A DNA stretch of 12,461 nt from Bacillota bacterium (lineage in GTDB: Bacteria > Bacillota > Clostridia > Christensenellales > CAG-138): contig JAEWWD010000251.1 in NCBI GenBank assembly GCA_023396535.1, forward strand, positions 1 through 12,461, in the 5' to 3' direction. The notes beneath the pieces were generated by a model that saw only the letters and a list, made by a program, of their open reading frames with translations, did no database searches and was not told the DNA's origin. The translations under genes were made by a program, and so were the position numbers. Within the stretch, counting starts at the first letter, position 1; the number at the start of each line of letters is the position of its first letter. Below, in pieces: positions 6,074 through 12,461 of the stretch.

Positions 6074-7750
6074 CTAATTGCCATCCCCGTTCCCGATGTG
6101 CAACTTATCCCCAAAGAAACGGAATAGCTCCTGCGTTTGCGGGTCGTCGGAACGGGGCGCTTCCACGCAAAAATGAATTTGAAGCGACTCATCCAGGGAA
6201 TTGAGCAGGTTATTCAGATATTCCGTGTTTTTAGGTACGCGCAGCGCCATCATATTTGGCTCCTTGCTGGGAGCAAATACGATCGTGAGGGTATTCCCGC
6301 TGCGGAATACGCGCTGTGCGGAATTCGCCAGTACGTAAACCGCCATGTTTTGCGTCCGCATAGCCTTCAGCATGCTGTCCCACAGCGGATCGTTTTGTAC
6401 GGAAGCGTCCGCCTCAGGGGGTGGGGAAGCGGGAAGAGGCTTTTGGGAATTCGCTATAGGATCAGGAAACGGAGTCTTCTCAAGCACAGGCGGCGGAACA
6501 AGATCGTCCCAAGGAGGGGCCTCGTACGGAATATCATCAACCGGCGCGGCTTTTACGGCCTGCTCGGCGACAGGCTGTTCAGGCGCTTTATATGCAACGC
6601 CGTTTTCCGCCGCCTGTTCAAGTCTGCTCAGTCTGTCCTCCAGCGCGAGCAGACTGTGTTCATCCTCCGGGCGGCAGATGCGTACGAGCATGGTTTCCAG
6701 CAATGCCCGCGGCTGCCGCAGCCATTTCATATCGCTTTGCACTTTTGTCAGCAGTTCCATCGTCCTCAATAGCCGCGCCTGCGAACAAATCTGCGCCTGC
6801 TCCACGTATCGCGCCATGGCGTCCGGCGTACAGTCGAGAAGATCCATACAATCGCCGCAAGTCTTAGCGAGCAGAAGCGCGCGCACATGCTGCGCGATAT
6901 CCTGCGTGAACACGCCGATATCCCGGCCGCCCCTGACGACGTTATCCAGAAGGCGCAAAGCGCGCGGCGCATCGGAACGCAGCAGGGCGTCCGCCATATC
7001 GAACAGGAAGCCGGCCTGCATATAGCCAAGCACGTCATACACATCCTGTTCGGTCAAATGATCGCCGCAGAAAGCGAGGCATTGATCCGCAAGACTCAGC
7101 GCATCGCGCATACCGCCGTCCGCGGCGCGGGCGATCGCAAGCAGGCCGCCGTCGTCCATTTGCACACCGGCGTTCCTGAACACATCCTTCATAGTACGCA
7201 CGATATCCGGAATGGCCAGGCGGTGAAAATCGAAGCGCTGGCAGCGTGAAACGACCGTAGCGAGGAGTTTTTGCGGCTCCGTTGTCGCCAGCAGGAATAC
7301 GATATGCGCCGGCGGCTCCTCCAGCGTTTTCAACAGCGCGTTGGATGCGCTGGTGGAAAGCATATGGACTTCATCGATAATATATACCTTATATTTCAGA
7401 TGCAGCGGCGTAAAACGCGCTTTTTCCAAAAGCGCGCGCATATCGTCGACGCCTGTGTTGGACGCGGCGTCCATTTCAATGATATCGACCGTTTCTTCTT
7501 CCTGAGAATACCTGCAGGCCTCGCAAACCCCGCACGGCTCGCCATCATGTGGCGAAAGACAATTTATGGCGCGCGCAAATATCTTCGCTACGCTTGTTTT
7601 GCCGGTTCCTCGCGAGCCGCTGAACAGATAAGCGTGTGCGAACTGGCCGGCACGCACCTGGTTTTTCAGTATGGTTGTGATATGGTCCTGCCCTATCACA
7701 TCGCAAAACCGGCGTGGCCGGAATTTGCGGTACAGCGCCTGATACGACAT
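6074..7750 (-). CDS. dnaX: DNA polymerase III gamma/tau subunit
   Basis: ATPase of the clamp loader, which opens and loads the beta sliding clamp and, in its long form, ties polymerase and helicase together. AAA+ motifs: Walker A GSRGTGKTS (45-53, K51), zinc-binding C64, C73, C76 and C79, Walker B IIDEVHML (124-131), sensor 1 ATTEP (155-159) and the SRC arginine-finger motif (168-170). After the collar domain comes a proline-rich linker (about 400-440) and a C-terminal domain IV/V region, total 558 residues, typical for Firmicutes. I did not find a slippery sequence like the E. coli frameshift site, so only one product is predicted. The ATG has GGAGGG 7 nt upstream. It heads the dnaX-ybaB-recR cluster. 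Confidence 0.97.
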   Translation of the reverse strand: MSYQALYRKFRPRRFCDVIGQDHITTILKNQVRAGQFAHAYLFSGSRGTGKTSVAKIFARAINCLSPHDGEPCGVCEACRYSQEEETVDIIEMDAASNTGVDDMRALLEKARFTPLHLKYKVYIIDEVHMLSTSASNALLKTLEEPPAHIVFLLATTEPQKLLATVVSRCQRFDFHRLAIPDIVRTMKDVFRNAGVQMDDGGLLAIARAADGGMRDALSLADQCLAFCGDHLTEQDVYDVLGYMQAGFLFDMADALLRSDAPRALRLLDNVVRGGRDIGVFTQDIAQHVRALLLAKTCGDCMDLLDCTPDAMARYVEQAQICSQARLLRTMELLTKVQSDMKWLRQPRALLETMLVRICRPEDEHSLLALEDRLSRLEQAAENGVAYKAPEQPVAEQAVKAAPVDDIPYEAPPWDDLVPPPVLEKTPFPDPIANSQKPLPASPPPEADASVQNDPLWDSMLKAMRTQNMAVYVLANSAQRVFRSGNTLTIVFAPSKEPNMMALRVPKNTEYLNNLLNSLDESLQIHFCVEAPRSDDPQTQELFRFFGDKLHIGNGDGN

Positions 7751-7779
7751 TGAGAATCCCTCCGCTCCGCTGCGCTTGC

Positions 7780-7816
7780 GAAAACAGTTTGCTTGTTCTA
7801 TACTGTTTTCATTATA
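7780..7816 (-). promoter_or_regulatory. dnaX -10 box with adjacent 9-bp inverted repeat
   Basis: A perfect TATAAT on the minus strand (7811-7816) lacks a good -35 element at the usual distance. Directly after it, over the predicted transcription start near 7804, lies a perfect inverted repeat GAAAACAGT/ACTGTTTTC (7780-7788 and 7802-7810) with a 13-nt centre. It could be an operator that controls dnaX or a 5' leader hairpin. It does not match the Firmicute LexA box. Confidence 0.5.
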
Positions 7817-7833
7817 TCTTCGTTGAATTCATT

Positions 7834-7877
7834 GTATCATTGCGGCAGGGATATATTCAATGCCGCCTTTGTGATAC
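7834..7877. repeat. Nested inverted repeats between divergent genes
   Basis: Outer arms GTATCA (7834-7839) and TGATAC (7872-7877) enclose inner arms GCGGCA (7842-7847) and TGCCGC (7861-7866), with a 13-nt centre. It lies upstream of both the dnaX and aminotransferase promoters, a place where a regulator could act. The function is unknown, and the short arms may be chance. Confidence 0.35.
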
Positions 7878-7905
7878 GATTGTATAGGGAATACGAGGTA
7901 TTACA

Positions 7906-7934
7906 TTTGCAGCTTTCATGCGGACAGATAAAAT
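7906..7934 (+). promoter_or_regulatory. Possible promoter of the aminotransferase gene
   Basis: TTTGCA (7906-7911), 17 bp, TAAAAT (7929-7934): four and five of six bases match the SigA consensus. It would start transcription near 7941, about 54 nt before the ATG. No leader hairpin with terminator shape is seen. Confidence 0.42.
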
Positions 7935-7994
7935 AGGGAAAACGCCAACGAAATACAAGAATACGATTCTATACAAAAAAAGGAGATAGCACAT

Positions 7995-9182
7995 ATGACC
8001 AATTTCGCAAACAGGATGGACGGCGTATCCGGAAGCGTGATCCGCGAGATATTCAAAATGATGGCTGATCCGGAAATGATTTCGTTTGGCGGCGGTAATC
8101 CGGCGAAAGAATCGTTCCCCATAGACGTTGTGGAACGCATTTCTCATGAAGTGCTCGAACAGAACGGAGCCGGGATACTGCAGTACGGTACGACGGAAGG
8201 ATATGCGCCACTGCGCGAATCCTATTTGGAGTACATCGCCGGGCCAAAGGGCGTTAAGGCCGGCGTGGAGAACGTACTGACTCTTTCCGGTTCCATGCAG
8301 GGGCTGGACCTTACGACAAAAGTGTTCATCGATCCTGGCGACGTCGTACTCGTCGAAGCGCCCACGTTTCTGGGCGCGCTGCAGGCGTTCAATACGTATC
8401 AGGCGCGCTGCGTCCCCGTGGGTATGGATGACCAAGGCGTAGATTTAAATGAACTGGAAGATAAGGTCAAACAATATCGTCCGAAGATGTTCTATGTGAT
8501 TCCCACATTCCAGAATCCCACGGGAAAAACGCTCGGCATAGAGCGCAGGCGCGCAATTGCGCAGCTTGCTGAAAAATACGACTTTATCGTAATCGAGGAT
8601 GATCCGTATTGCGATCTTCGTTATCGCGGAACGCCTGTGCCGCCTATCAAGACTTTTGACAAATCCGGCAATGTGGTATTGCTGAACAGCTTCAGCAAAA
8701 TCCTTTCCCCCGGCCTTCGCGTCGGAGCCGCTGTGGCGTCCCCAGAGATCATACGGAAAATGACGGTTGCCAAGCAAAGCAGCGACACGCACACTTCCAA
8801 TCTCACGCAGGCCATTGCGGATTCGTTTTTACGGCATGGTCTGTTGAGCGGGCACCTTGAGAGCATACTGCCCATTTACACGGAGCGGCTCAATGCCATG
8901 CTGGAAGGCCTGGAGCGATTCTTCCCGGATACGTTTCGGTATACAAAGCCTGAGGGCGGATTGTTCGTATGGGGAGAGACGGCCGGGAAACCGGATATGC
9001 CTGCCATACTCAAGCGCTCGACCCAGGAACTGAAGGTAGCTTTCGTGCCGGGACAGTTCTTCTTTGTAGATCCTGCCACAATGGGCCAGAACACTATGCG
9101 ACTGAATTTCTCCTCCGCAACCCCGGAACGCATTCTTATGGGACTGGAACGTTTGGGCGGGCTAATCGCAAAAAGCGTATAA
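7995..9182 (+). CDS. PLP-dependent aminotransferase, class I/II (2-aminoadipate/MocR-like group)
   Basis: Predicted fold-type I aminotransferase that moves an amino group between an amino acid and a 2-oxo acid, using pyridoxal phosphate. Length 395 is normal. Visible: GGGNP (32-36) near the substrate pocket, QYGTTEGYAPLRE (63-75), NPTG (174-177), EDDPY (201-205, D binding the pyridine nitrogen and Tyr the cofactor oxygen), SFSK with K235 as Schiff-base lysine, and R242. MRLNFSS near the C-terminus carries the likely carboxylate-binding arginine. Closest group by pattern is LysN/2-aminoadipate or multi-substrate (aromatic, branched-chain) transaminases. There is no N-terminal GntR helix-turn-helix, so it is not a MocR regulator. 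The ATG has AGGAG upstream at good distance. A strong terminator follows. The actual substrate is not readable from sequence. Confidence 0.92.
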   Translation: MTNFANRMDGVSGSVIREIFKMMADPEMISFGGGNPAKESFPIDVVERISHEVLEQNGAGILQYGTTEGYAPLRESYLEYIAGPKGVKAGVENVLTLSGSMQGLDLTTKVFIDPGDVVLVEAPTFLGALQAFNTYQARCVPVGMDDQGVDLNELEDKVKQYRPKMFYVIPTFQNPTGKTLGIERRRAIAQLAEKYDFIVIEDDPYCDLRYRGTPVPPIKTFDKSGNVVLLNSFSKILSPGLRVGAAVASPEIIRKMTVAKQSSDTHTSNLTQAIADSFLRHGLLSGHLESILPIYTERLNAMLEGLERFFPDTFRYTKPEGGLFVWGETAGKPDMPAILKRSTQELKVAFVPGQFFFVDPATMGQNTMRLNFSSATPERILMGLERLGGLIAKSV

Positions 9183-9197
9183 TTCATCAATTTTGTT

Positions 9198-9221
9198 GGC
9201 CCCGCGCGAGCGGGGCCTTTT
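9198..9221 (+). terminator. Rho-independent terminator after the aminotransferase
   Basis: A perfect 8-bp GC stem GGCCCCGC/GCGGGGCC with GCGA (GNRA-type) tetraloop is followed by TTTT, 15 nt past the stop codon. Confidence 0.93.
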
Positions 9222-9274
9222 GTATGCCAACTCATCAAACGCGCAAACTACTTCAAACGCAAGGAGGAAGCGCT

Positions 9275-9418
9275 ATGATCAAAAAGCAGAGGGCAAGCGT
9301 ATTCAAAACGTATCGTTTGTTGGAGCGCGGGTATAGTGAACCGATTACCCACGCCGCCAGATTATCAGAGGAAACCATTACGCTTGCCGCGGAATACATA
9401 AGCGAAAAACGAAAATAG
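9275..9418 (+). CDS. 47-residue small protein of unknown function
   Basis: I do not recognise this protein. It is supported by a perfect AGGAGG 7 nt before an ATG and a complete frame ending in TAG. It is basic at both ends (MIKKQR..., ...SEKRK), has no signal peptide or membrane segment, and looks helical. Residues about 8-20 (SVFKTYRLLERGY) and 30-43 (LSEETITLAAEYI) could form two helices separated by SEPITHAAR, which hints at a helix-turn-helix-like fold, but this is only an impression. It starts 53 nt after the aminotransferase terminator, and I see no promoter in between, so it may depend on read-through. The degV promoter box lies 75 nt after its stop. Confidence 0.7.
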   Translation: MIKKQRASVFKTYRLLERGYSEPITHAARLSEETITLAAEYISEKRK

Positions 9419-9492
9419 CTCTGAAAATTGTGATAAATTGACGGATTTTCGGGGCTTCTTGATTTCCTCTTCCATGATTTCTCGATCTACGT

Positions 9493-9498
9493 TATAAT
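9493..9498 (+). promoter_or_regulatory. -10 box of the degV-family gene
   Basis: A perfect TATAAT lies 30 bp before the start codon. No good -35 element stands 16-18 bp upstream (TTCCAT at 17 bp), so the promoter may be weak or need an activator. Confidence 0.45.
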
Positions 9499-9528
9499 AT
9501 CCATATCATTTTAATGGAGAAGCCCGAC

Positions 9529-10401
9529 ATGAGCACTTATAGAATAGTAACGGACGCTACGGCGGACCTTCCGCAGGATTTGGTGGAGAGCATGGGGCTT
9601 TCCGTCATCCCCATGGAATGCCGTCTCAATGATGAGACTTTTATCTACGAGCCAACGGGAAAGTTCCTCAAGCCGGAAGCATTCTATGCGCAAATGCGCG
9701 AAGGCGCGGCAACCTCCACGTCACAGATTAACGTATTTGCCTTTGTTTCGCATTTTGAACCCATCCTGCAGGCGGGCGAGGATATCCTGTACATCGCGTT
9801 TTCTTCTGCGCTTACGGGATCTCAGCAATCCGCGGTTATCGCCATACAGGAACTGGAGGTAAAATACCCGGGACGTCGCATTCTCATGGTGGACTCTCTG
9901 TGCGCGTCCCTTGGCGAGGGGCTGATGGTATACGCCGCCGCCAAGAAAAAAGAAGAAGGATTGGATATCGACGCCCTCGCGCAGTGGGTCATGGATAACC
10001 GCTTAAATCTTTGCCACTGGTTTACTGTGGACGATCTTACATATCTCGCGCGGGGCGGCCGGCTTTCTTCCACATCCGCTTTCCTGGGAACAGCCCTTCG
10101 CATTAAGCCCGTGCTGCATGTGGACAACGAAGGCAGGCTTGTACCGCTGGAGAAAGTGCAGGGCCGTAAGCGCTCGCTGAAAAGCCTGGTCGAGCACATG
10201 GAAAAAAACTATATTCCCGAGCGCAACGATATCGTATTCATCGGCCATGCGGACAGCCCGGAGGATGCGGAATATGTGCGGCAGCTCGTGGAAGAGCGCC
10301 TGCACGTCAAGAACTTTTTGGTGTATTTCATTGGGCCCATCATCGGCGCCCATTCCGGCCCCGGTACCATCGCCCTGTTCCACTTCGGCAAAAGCCGGTA
10401 A
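9529..10401 (+). CDS. DegV-family fatty-acid-binding protein
   Basis: DegV proteins (also called FakB) bind one fatty acid and present it to the kinase FakA, so that exogenous fatty acids become acyl-phosphate for phospholipid synthesis. The 290 residues show the fold from the start: YRIVTDATADLP (4-15), TSTSQIN (62-68) and FSSALTGSQQSA (91-102), whose Thr/Ser residues hold the carboxylate, then ARGGRLS, RKRSLKSL and the C-terminal GPIIGAHSGPGT. Start: ATG at 9529 has GGAG 9 nt upstream; an in-frame ATG five codons earlier has none. No fakA is visible here, which is usual. A terminator follows. A link with the acyltransferase at 2483-3640 is possible in pathway terms but not shown by the sequence. 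Confidence 0.93.
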   Translation: MSTYRIVTDATADLPQDLVESMGLSVIPMECRLNDETFIYEPTGKFLKPEAFYAQMREGAATSTSQINVFAFVSHFEPILQAGEDILYIAFSSALTGSQQSAVIAIQELEVKYPGRRILMVDSLCASLGEGLMVYAAAKKKEEGLDIDALAQWVMDNRLNLCHWFTVDDLTYLARGGRLSSTSAFLGTALRIKPVLHVDNEGRLVPLEKVQGRKRSLKSLVEHMEKNYIPERNDIVFIGHADSPEDAEYVRQLVEERLHVKNFLVYFIGPIIGAHSGPGTIALFHFGKSR

Positions 10402-10412
10402 CTCTTTTGACG

Positions 10413-10449
10413 AAAAGCGCCTGCAGGAAAATCCCTGCAGGCGCTTTTT
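10413..10449. terminator. Strong, probably bidirectional terminator
   Basis: A perfect 15-bp stem (10413-10427 with 10434-10448, AAAAGCGCCTGCAGG on the left) has a 6-nt loop. The A-run on one side and T-run on the other give a T-tract in either direction. It sits between the convergent degV-family gene and the DUF4130-type gene, 12 nt and 6 nt from their stop codons. Confidence 0.93.
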
Positions 10450-10454
10450 CGTGT

Positions 10455-11264
10455 CTATTTTTCATTTGGCCCCGATAATAGCTTCTGAGCGCCGCCTTCA
10501 GCGGGGATTTCCTCTTCCTGCAGAAATTCTGTTAAACACCCCCAGTATCGCTTTGGCATATGCCCCGCACGGCAGCGGGGATTATGCCGTTCCTTGATCT
10601 CAATGGTATTATAAAACATGCGCCACAATGCGCGGTATGTTTTTTCTTCCTCAGAAGGTGCAGGCAGCGAAAGCTCCTGAACGGAACTGATTGTCCACGC
10701 GCGGTCTGCATACACCAGCGCCAATCCATGCGTTTTGTCATATATCAGGAACTGTTCCTCGGGGAAGCGCTCGACAAAATGCGGCGCAATCAAGGGAAGC
10801 ACATTGTTCTTGGGCTCTATTACGGCGGCGAGCGCCCCGTTATACTCTGAAAAGCGCACAAAGCCCGTATACAGATGCGCCTCATGGTTAAGATGAAATA
10901 CGGCGGCGTTAAGTTCGTGCACCGTCTCATCCGTCAGCATCCGCATTACCGTAAAGCCAACGCGGTAGCCTATGCGCAGAAATTCCAGTATCAGAATATC
11001 CTTTCGTGGATGGCAAGTCAAAAACGCGCGTCTAAGAAAATCCAGCGCGTCCCATCCCATTTTTTGAGGTATGGAATTAAGCACACGCCGGGCGCGGTCG
11101 GGTACCGTTTGAATTCGGCGTACGGGAAGCAGCAATGGCAGGGGGGAGTCGGAAGTTAAAACGTCCGACGGCAATTCGTTACGGTCGTAGCTTTCAAATA
11201 CGCAGCAAAGCAGGCCGTCAAAGCTGCCGTCGTAGCAATAGATCAAAGCTGTCCGCTCAGGCAT
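10455..11264 (-). CDS. DUF4130-type protein, partner of the radical SAM DNA protein
   Basis: A 269-residue predicted DNA metabolism protein of the family found next to the radical SAM gene upstream (TIGR03915 type). The N-terminus ALIYCYDGSFDGLLCCVFESY and the C-terminal motif with YRALWRMFYNTIEIKERHNP and HMPKRYW are typical, as is HLYTGFVRF in the middle. I choose the ATG at 11262-11264: it gives the usual short lead before the IYCYDGSF segment and has GAGG 12 nt upstream. A longer frame from 11375 would overlap the neighbour by 130 nt. It overlaps the end of the radical SAM gene by 22 nt, so the two are co-translated and probably act together. In some bacteria the partner is fused to a uracil-DNA-glycosylase-like domain; none is seen here. 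The reaction is unknown to me. Confidence 0.88.
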   Translation of the reverse strand: MPERTALIYCYDGSFDGLLCCVFESYDRNELPSDVLTSDSPLPLLLPVRRIQTVPDRARRVLNSIPQKMGWDALDFLRRAFLTCHPRKDILILEFLRIGYRVGFTVMRMLTDETVHELNAAVFHLNHEAHLYTGFVRFSEYNGALAAVIEPKNNVLPLIAPHFVERFPEEQFLIYDKTHGLALVYADRAWTISSVQELSLPAPSEEEKTYRALWRMFYNTIEIKERHNPRCRAGHMPKRYWGCLTEFLQEEEIPAEGGAQKLLSGPNEK

Positions 11265-12461
11265 TTGTATAGTTCCTCTCGTGCAAGCGCCGGATGTTCG
11301 AGCAACGATAATTGGCATGACATGCCGCTTGCCTGCTCCGCTTCCCTGAGCGCTTCTTTTGAAAGCAGAGAGCACAGAAGAGTATCCTGCGCAATATCCA
11401 GATTTTCAGGACGTTTTCCTCTGCATGTAATAAAATATTGCGCGCGCTTGAGCACAACGCCCAGGCGTTTGAGCCCGATGAAGTCGACGCTGCCGGCGCG
11501 CCGGGCAGTCACGATGCGCTGTGCACTTCTCACGCCTATTCCCGGCACGCGCAGAAGCAGTTCGTAGGGCGCACGGTTGATTTCCACCGGGAACAGCTCG
11601 GGATGGTTTACCGCCCAGTTGCATTTCGGATCCAACAGGGGATGCAGACTAGGATGACTCTCGTCGAGCAGTTCGGATGCAGAAAACCCATAAAACCGCA
11701 GCAACCAATCCGCCTTGTACAGCCGGTGCTCCCGCAAAAGCGGCGGCTTCGTGCCTGCCGAAGGAAGCAGTGAATTTTCCGCAACCGGAACATAGGCGGA
11801 AAAGAACACACGCTTGAGGCGGTATGTCTGATACAGGCCTTCGGTCAGGTTCAATATCTGATAGTCGTTTTCTGCGGTTGCCCCTACGATCATCTGTGTG
11901 CTCTGGCCGGCGGGAGCGAAGCGAGGCGCGCTCTTGTAAACGGCCAATTCCCGGGAATTCTGCTCAATATGCGTTCGTATATATCCCATGGGAGCCAGTA
12001 TGGATTGCTTGGATTTATCCGGCGCAAGCAGTTTCAGGCTGCTTTGCGAGGGCAGCTCGATATTGACGCTTAATCTGTCCGCCAGCGTACCTAACGTCTG
12101 CAACAGGGCGTCATCCGCGCCGGGAATGGCCTTGGCGTGAATATACCCGAAGAATTTGTATTCTTCGCGCAATATGCGCAGAGTCTCGATCATACGTTCG
12201 GTAGTGAGATCCGGATTGCCAAGTACGCCGGAACTAAGGAAGAGCCCCTCAATGTAATTGCGGCGGTAGAACGCAATTGTAAGCTCCGCCAGTTCCCGCG
12301 GCTGAAATGTCGTGCGGGGTACGTCGTTGGACCGGCGGTTCACGCAATAGGCGCAGTCATATGTGCAAGCGTTGCTCATAAGCACCTTAAGCAGGGAAAT
12401 GCAGCGGCCATCCCCCGAAAAACTGTGGCAGATACCCATGGCGGTGGCGTTGCCAATGCCG
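11243..12461 (-). CDS. Putative DNA modification/repair radical SAM protein (start beyond right edge)
   Basis: Radical SAM enzyme of the TIGR03916 type, predicted to act on DNA. The [4Fe-4S] motif CTYDCAYC (CX3CX2C) is complete, preceded by GICHSFSGDGRC, which is typical of this family. The SAM-binding and barrel segments follow (LFLSSGVLGNPD, IHAKAIPGA, NIELPSQSS). Near the C-terminus PYELLLRVPGIGVRSAQRI is a helix-hairpin-helix motif, used for non-specific DNA binding. The reading frame stays open past the ATG at 12439 through GIGNATA to the window edge, and the family normally has residues before that point, so the true start is outside. It overlaps the DUF4130-type gene by 22 nt, as in other genomes. 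Substrate and product are unknown. Confidence 0.93.
   Translation of the reverse strand, partial: GIGNATAMGICHSFSGDGRCISLLKVLMSNACTYDCAYCVNRRSNDVPRTTFQPRELAELTIAFYRRNYIEGLFLSSGVLGNPDLTTERMIETLRILREEYKFFGYIHAKAIPGADDALLQTLGTLADRLSVNIELPSQSSLKLLAPDKSKQSILAPMGYIRTHIEQNSRELAVYKSAPRFAPAGQSTQMIVGATAENDYQILNLTEGLYQTYRLKRVFFSAYVPVAENSLLPSAGTKPPLLREHRLYKADWLLRFYGFSASELLDESHPSLHPLLDPKCNWAVNHPELFPVEINRAPYELLLRVPGIGVRSAQRIVTARRAGSVDFIGLKRLGVVLKRAQYFITCRGKRPENLDIAQDTLLCSLLSKEALREAEQASGMSCQLSLLEHPALAREELYKCLSGQL

Noticed and set aside
6345..7025. Long serine/arginine-rich plus-strand frame opposite dnaX
   Set aside because: Low-complexity shadow of dnaX.
7751..7994. SRP/scRNA or tRNA gene before dnaX, as seen in some Firmicutes
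   Set aside because: No cloverleaf, no GGAA/GNAR Alu-like hairpin, and the spacer is mostly AT-rich promoter sequence.
11265..11375. Upstream extension of the DUF4130-type protein
   Set aside because: It would overlap the radical SAM gene by over 130 nt and add 37 residues not typical of the family.

Overview
This window looks like chromosome from a Firmicute of the class Clostridia with mid-range G+C. The evidence is strong purine-rich Shine-Dalgarno sites, SigA-type promoters, the gene orders tlyA-nadK and dnaX-ybaB-recR, several rho-independent terminators, and protein families typical of Clostridia (DegV, a MocR/LysN-like aminotransferase, and the radical SAM/DUF4130 pair). I cannot name a genus. 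I see no insertion sequence, phage gene, CRISPR array, tRNA or rRNA.

Left part (1-2450, minus strand, read right to left): a stretch of about 570 nt with no credible protein gene lies between a strong promoter (2421-2449) and a 197-residue multi-pass membrane protein (1212-1805). tlyA (409-1215) follows with a 4-nt overlap, then the start of nadK (1-269), which has its own promoter. The stretch is dense in perfect hairpins, some with GNRA tetraloops, and its two ends pair with each other. A large RNA of this size directly before a membrane protein of about 21 kDa and then tlyA/nadK is the signature of the OLE RNA (Ornate Large Extremophilic RNA) with its membrane partner OapA. I regard this as the most important feature of the window. 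The usual upstream isoprenoid genes are absent here; the gene before OLE is a PlsC-type acyltransferase with a zinc-ribbon segment.

Middle part (2483-7750, minus strand): the acyltransferase, a lipoprotein of unknown function built from two similar halves and followed by a strong terminator, and the replication/repair cluster dnaX-ybaB-recR (clamp-loader subunits, a nucleoid-associated protein, and a recombination mediator), which ends in a weaker terminator.

Right part: a divergent promoter region (7751-7994) with two dyad structures separates dnaX from a plus-strand group. That group holds a PLP aminotransferase with a terminator, a 47-residue unknown small protein with a perfect ribosome binding site, and a DegV-family fatty-acid-binding protein. 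A strong, probably two-way terminator (10413-10449) then faces two minus-strand genes entering from the right edge: a radical SAM protein with a helix-hairpin-helix tail and its DUF4130-type partner. This pair is predicted to act on DNA, but its chemistry is not known to me.
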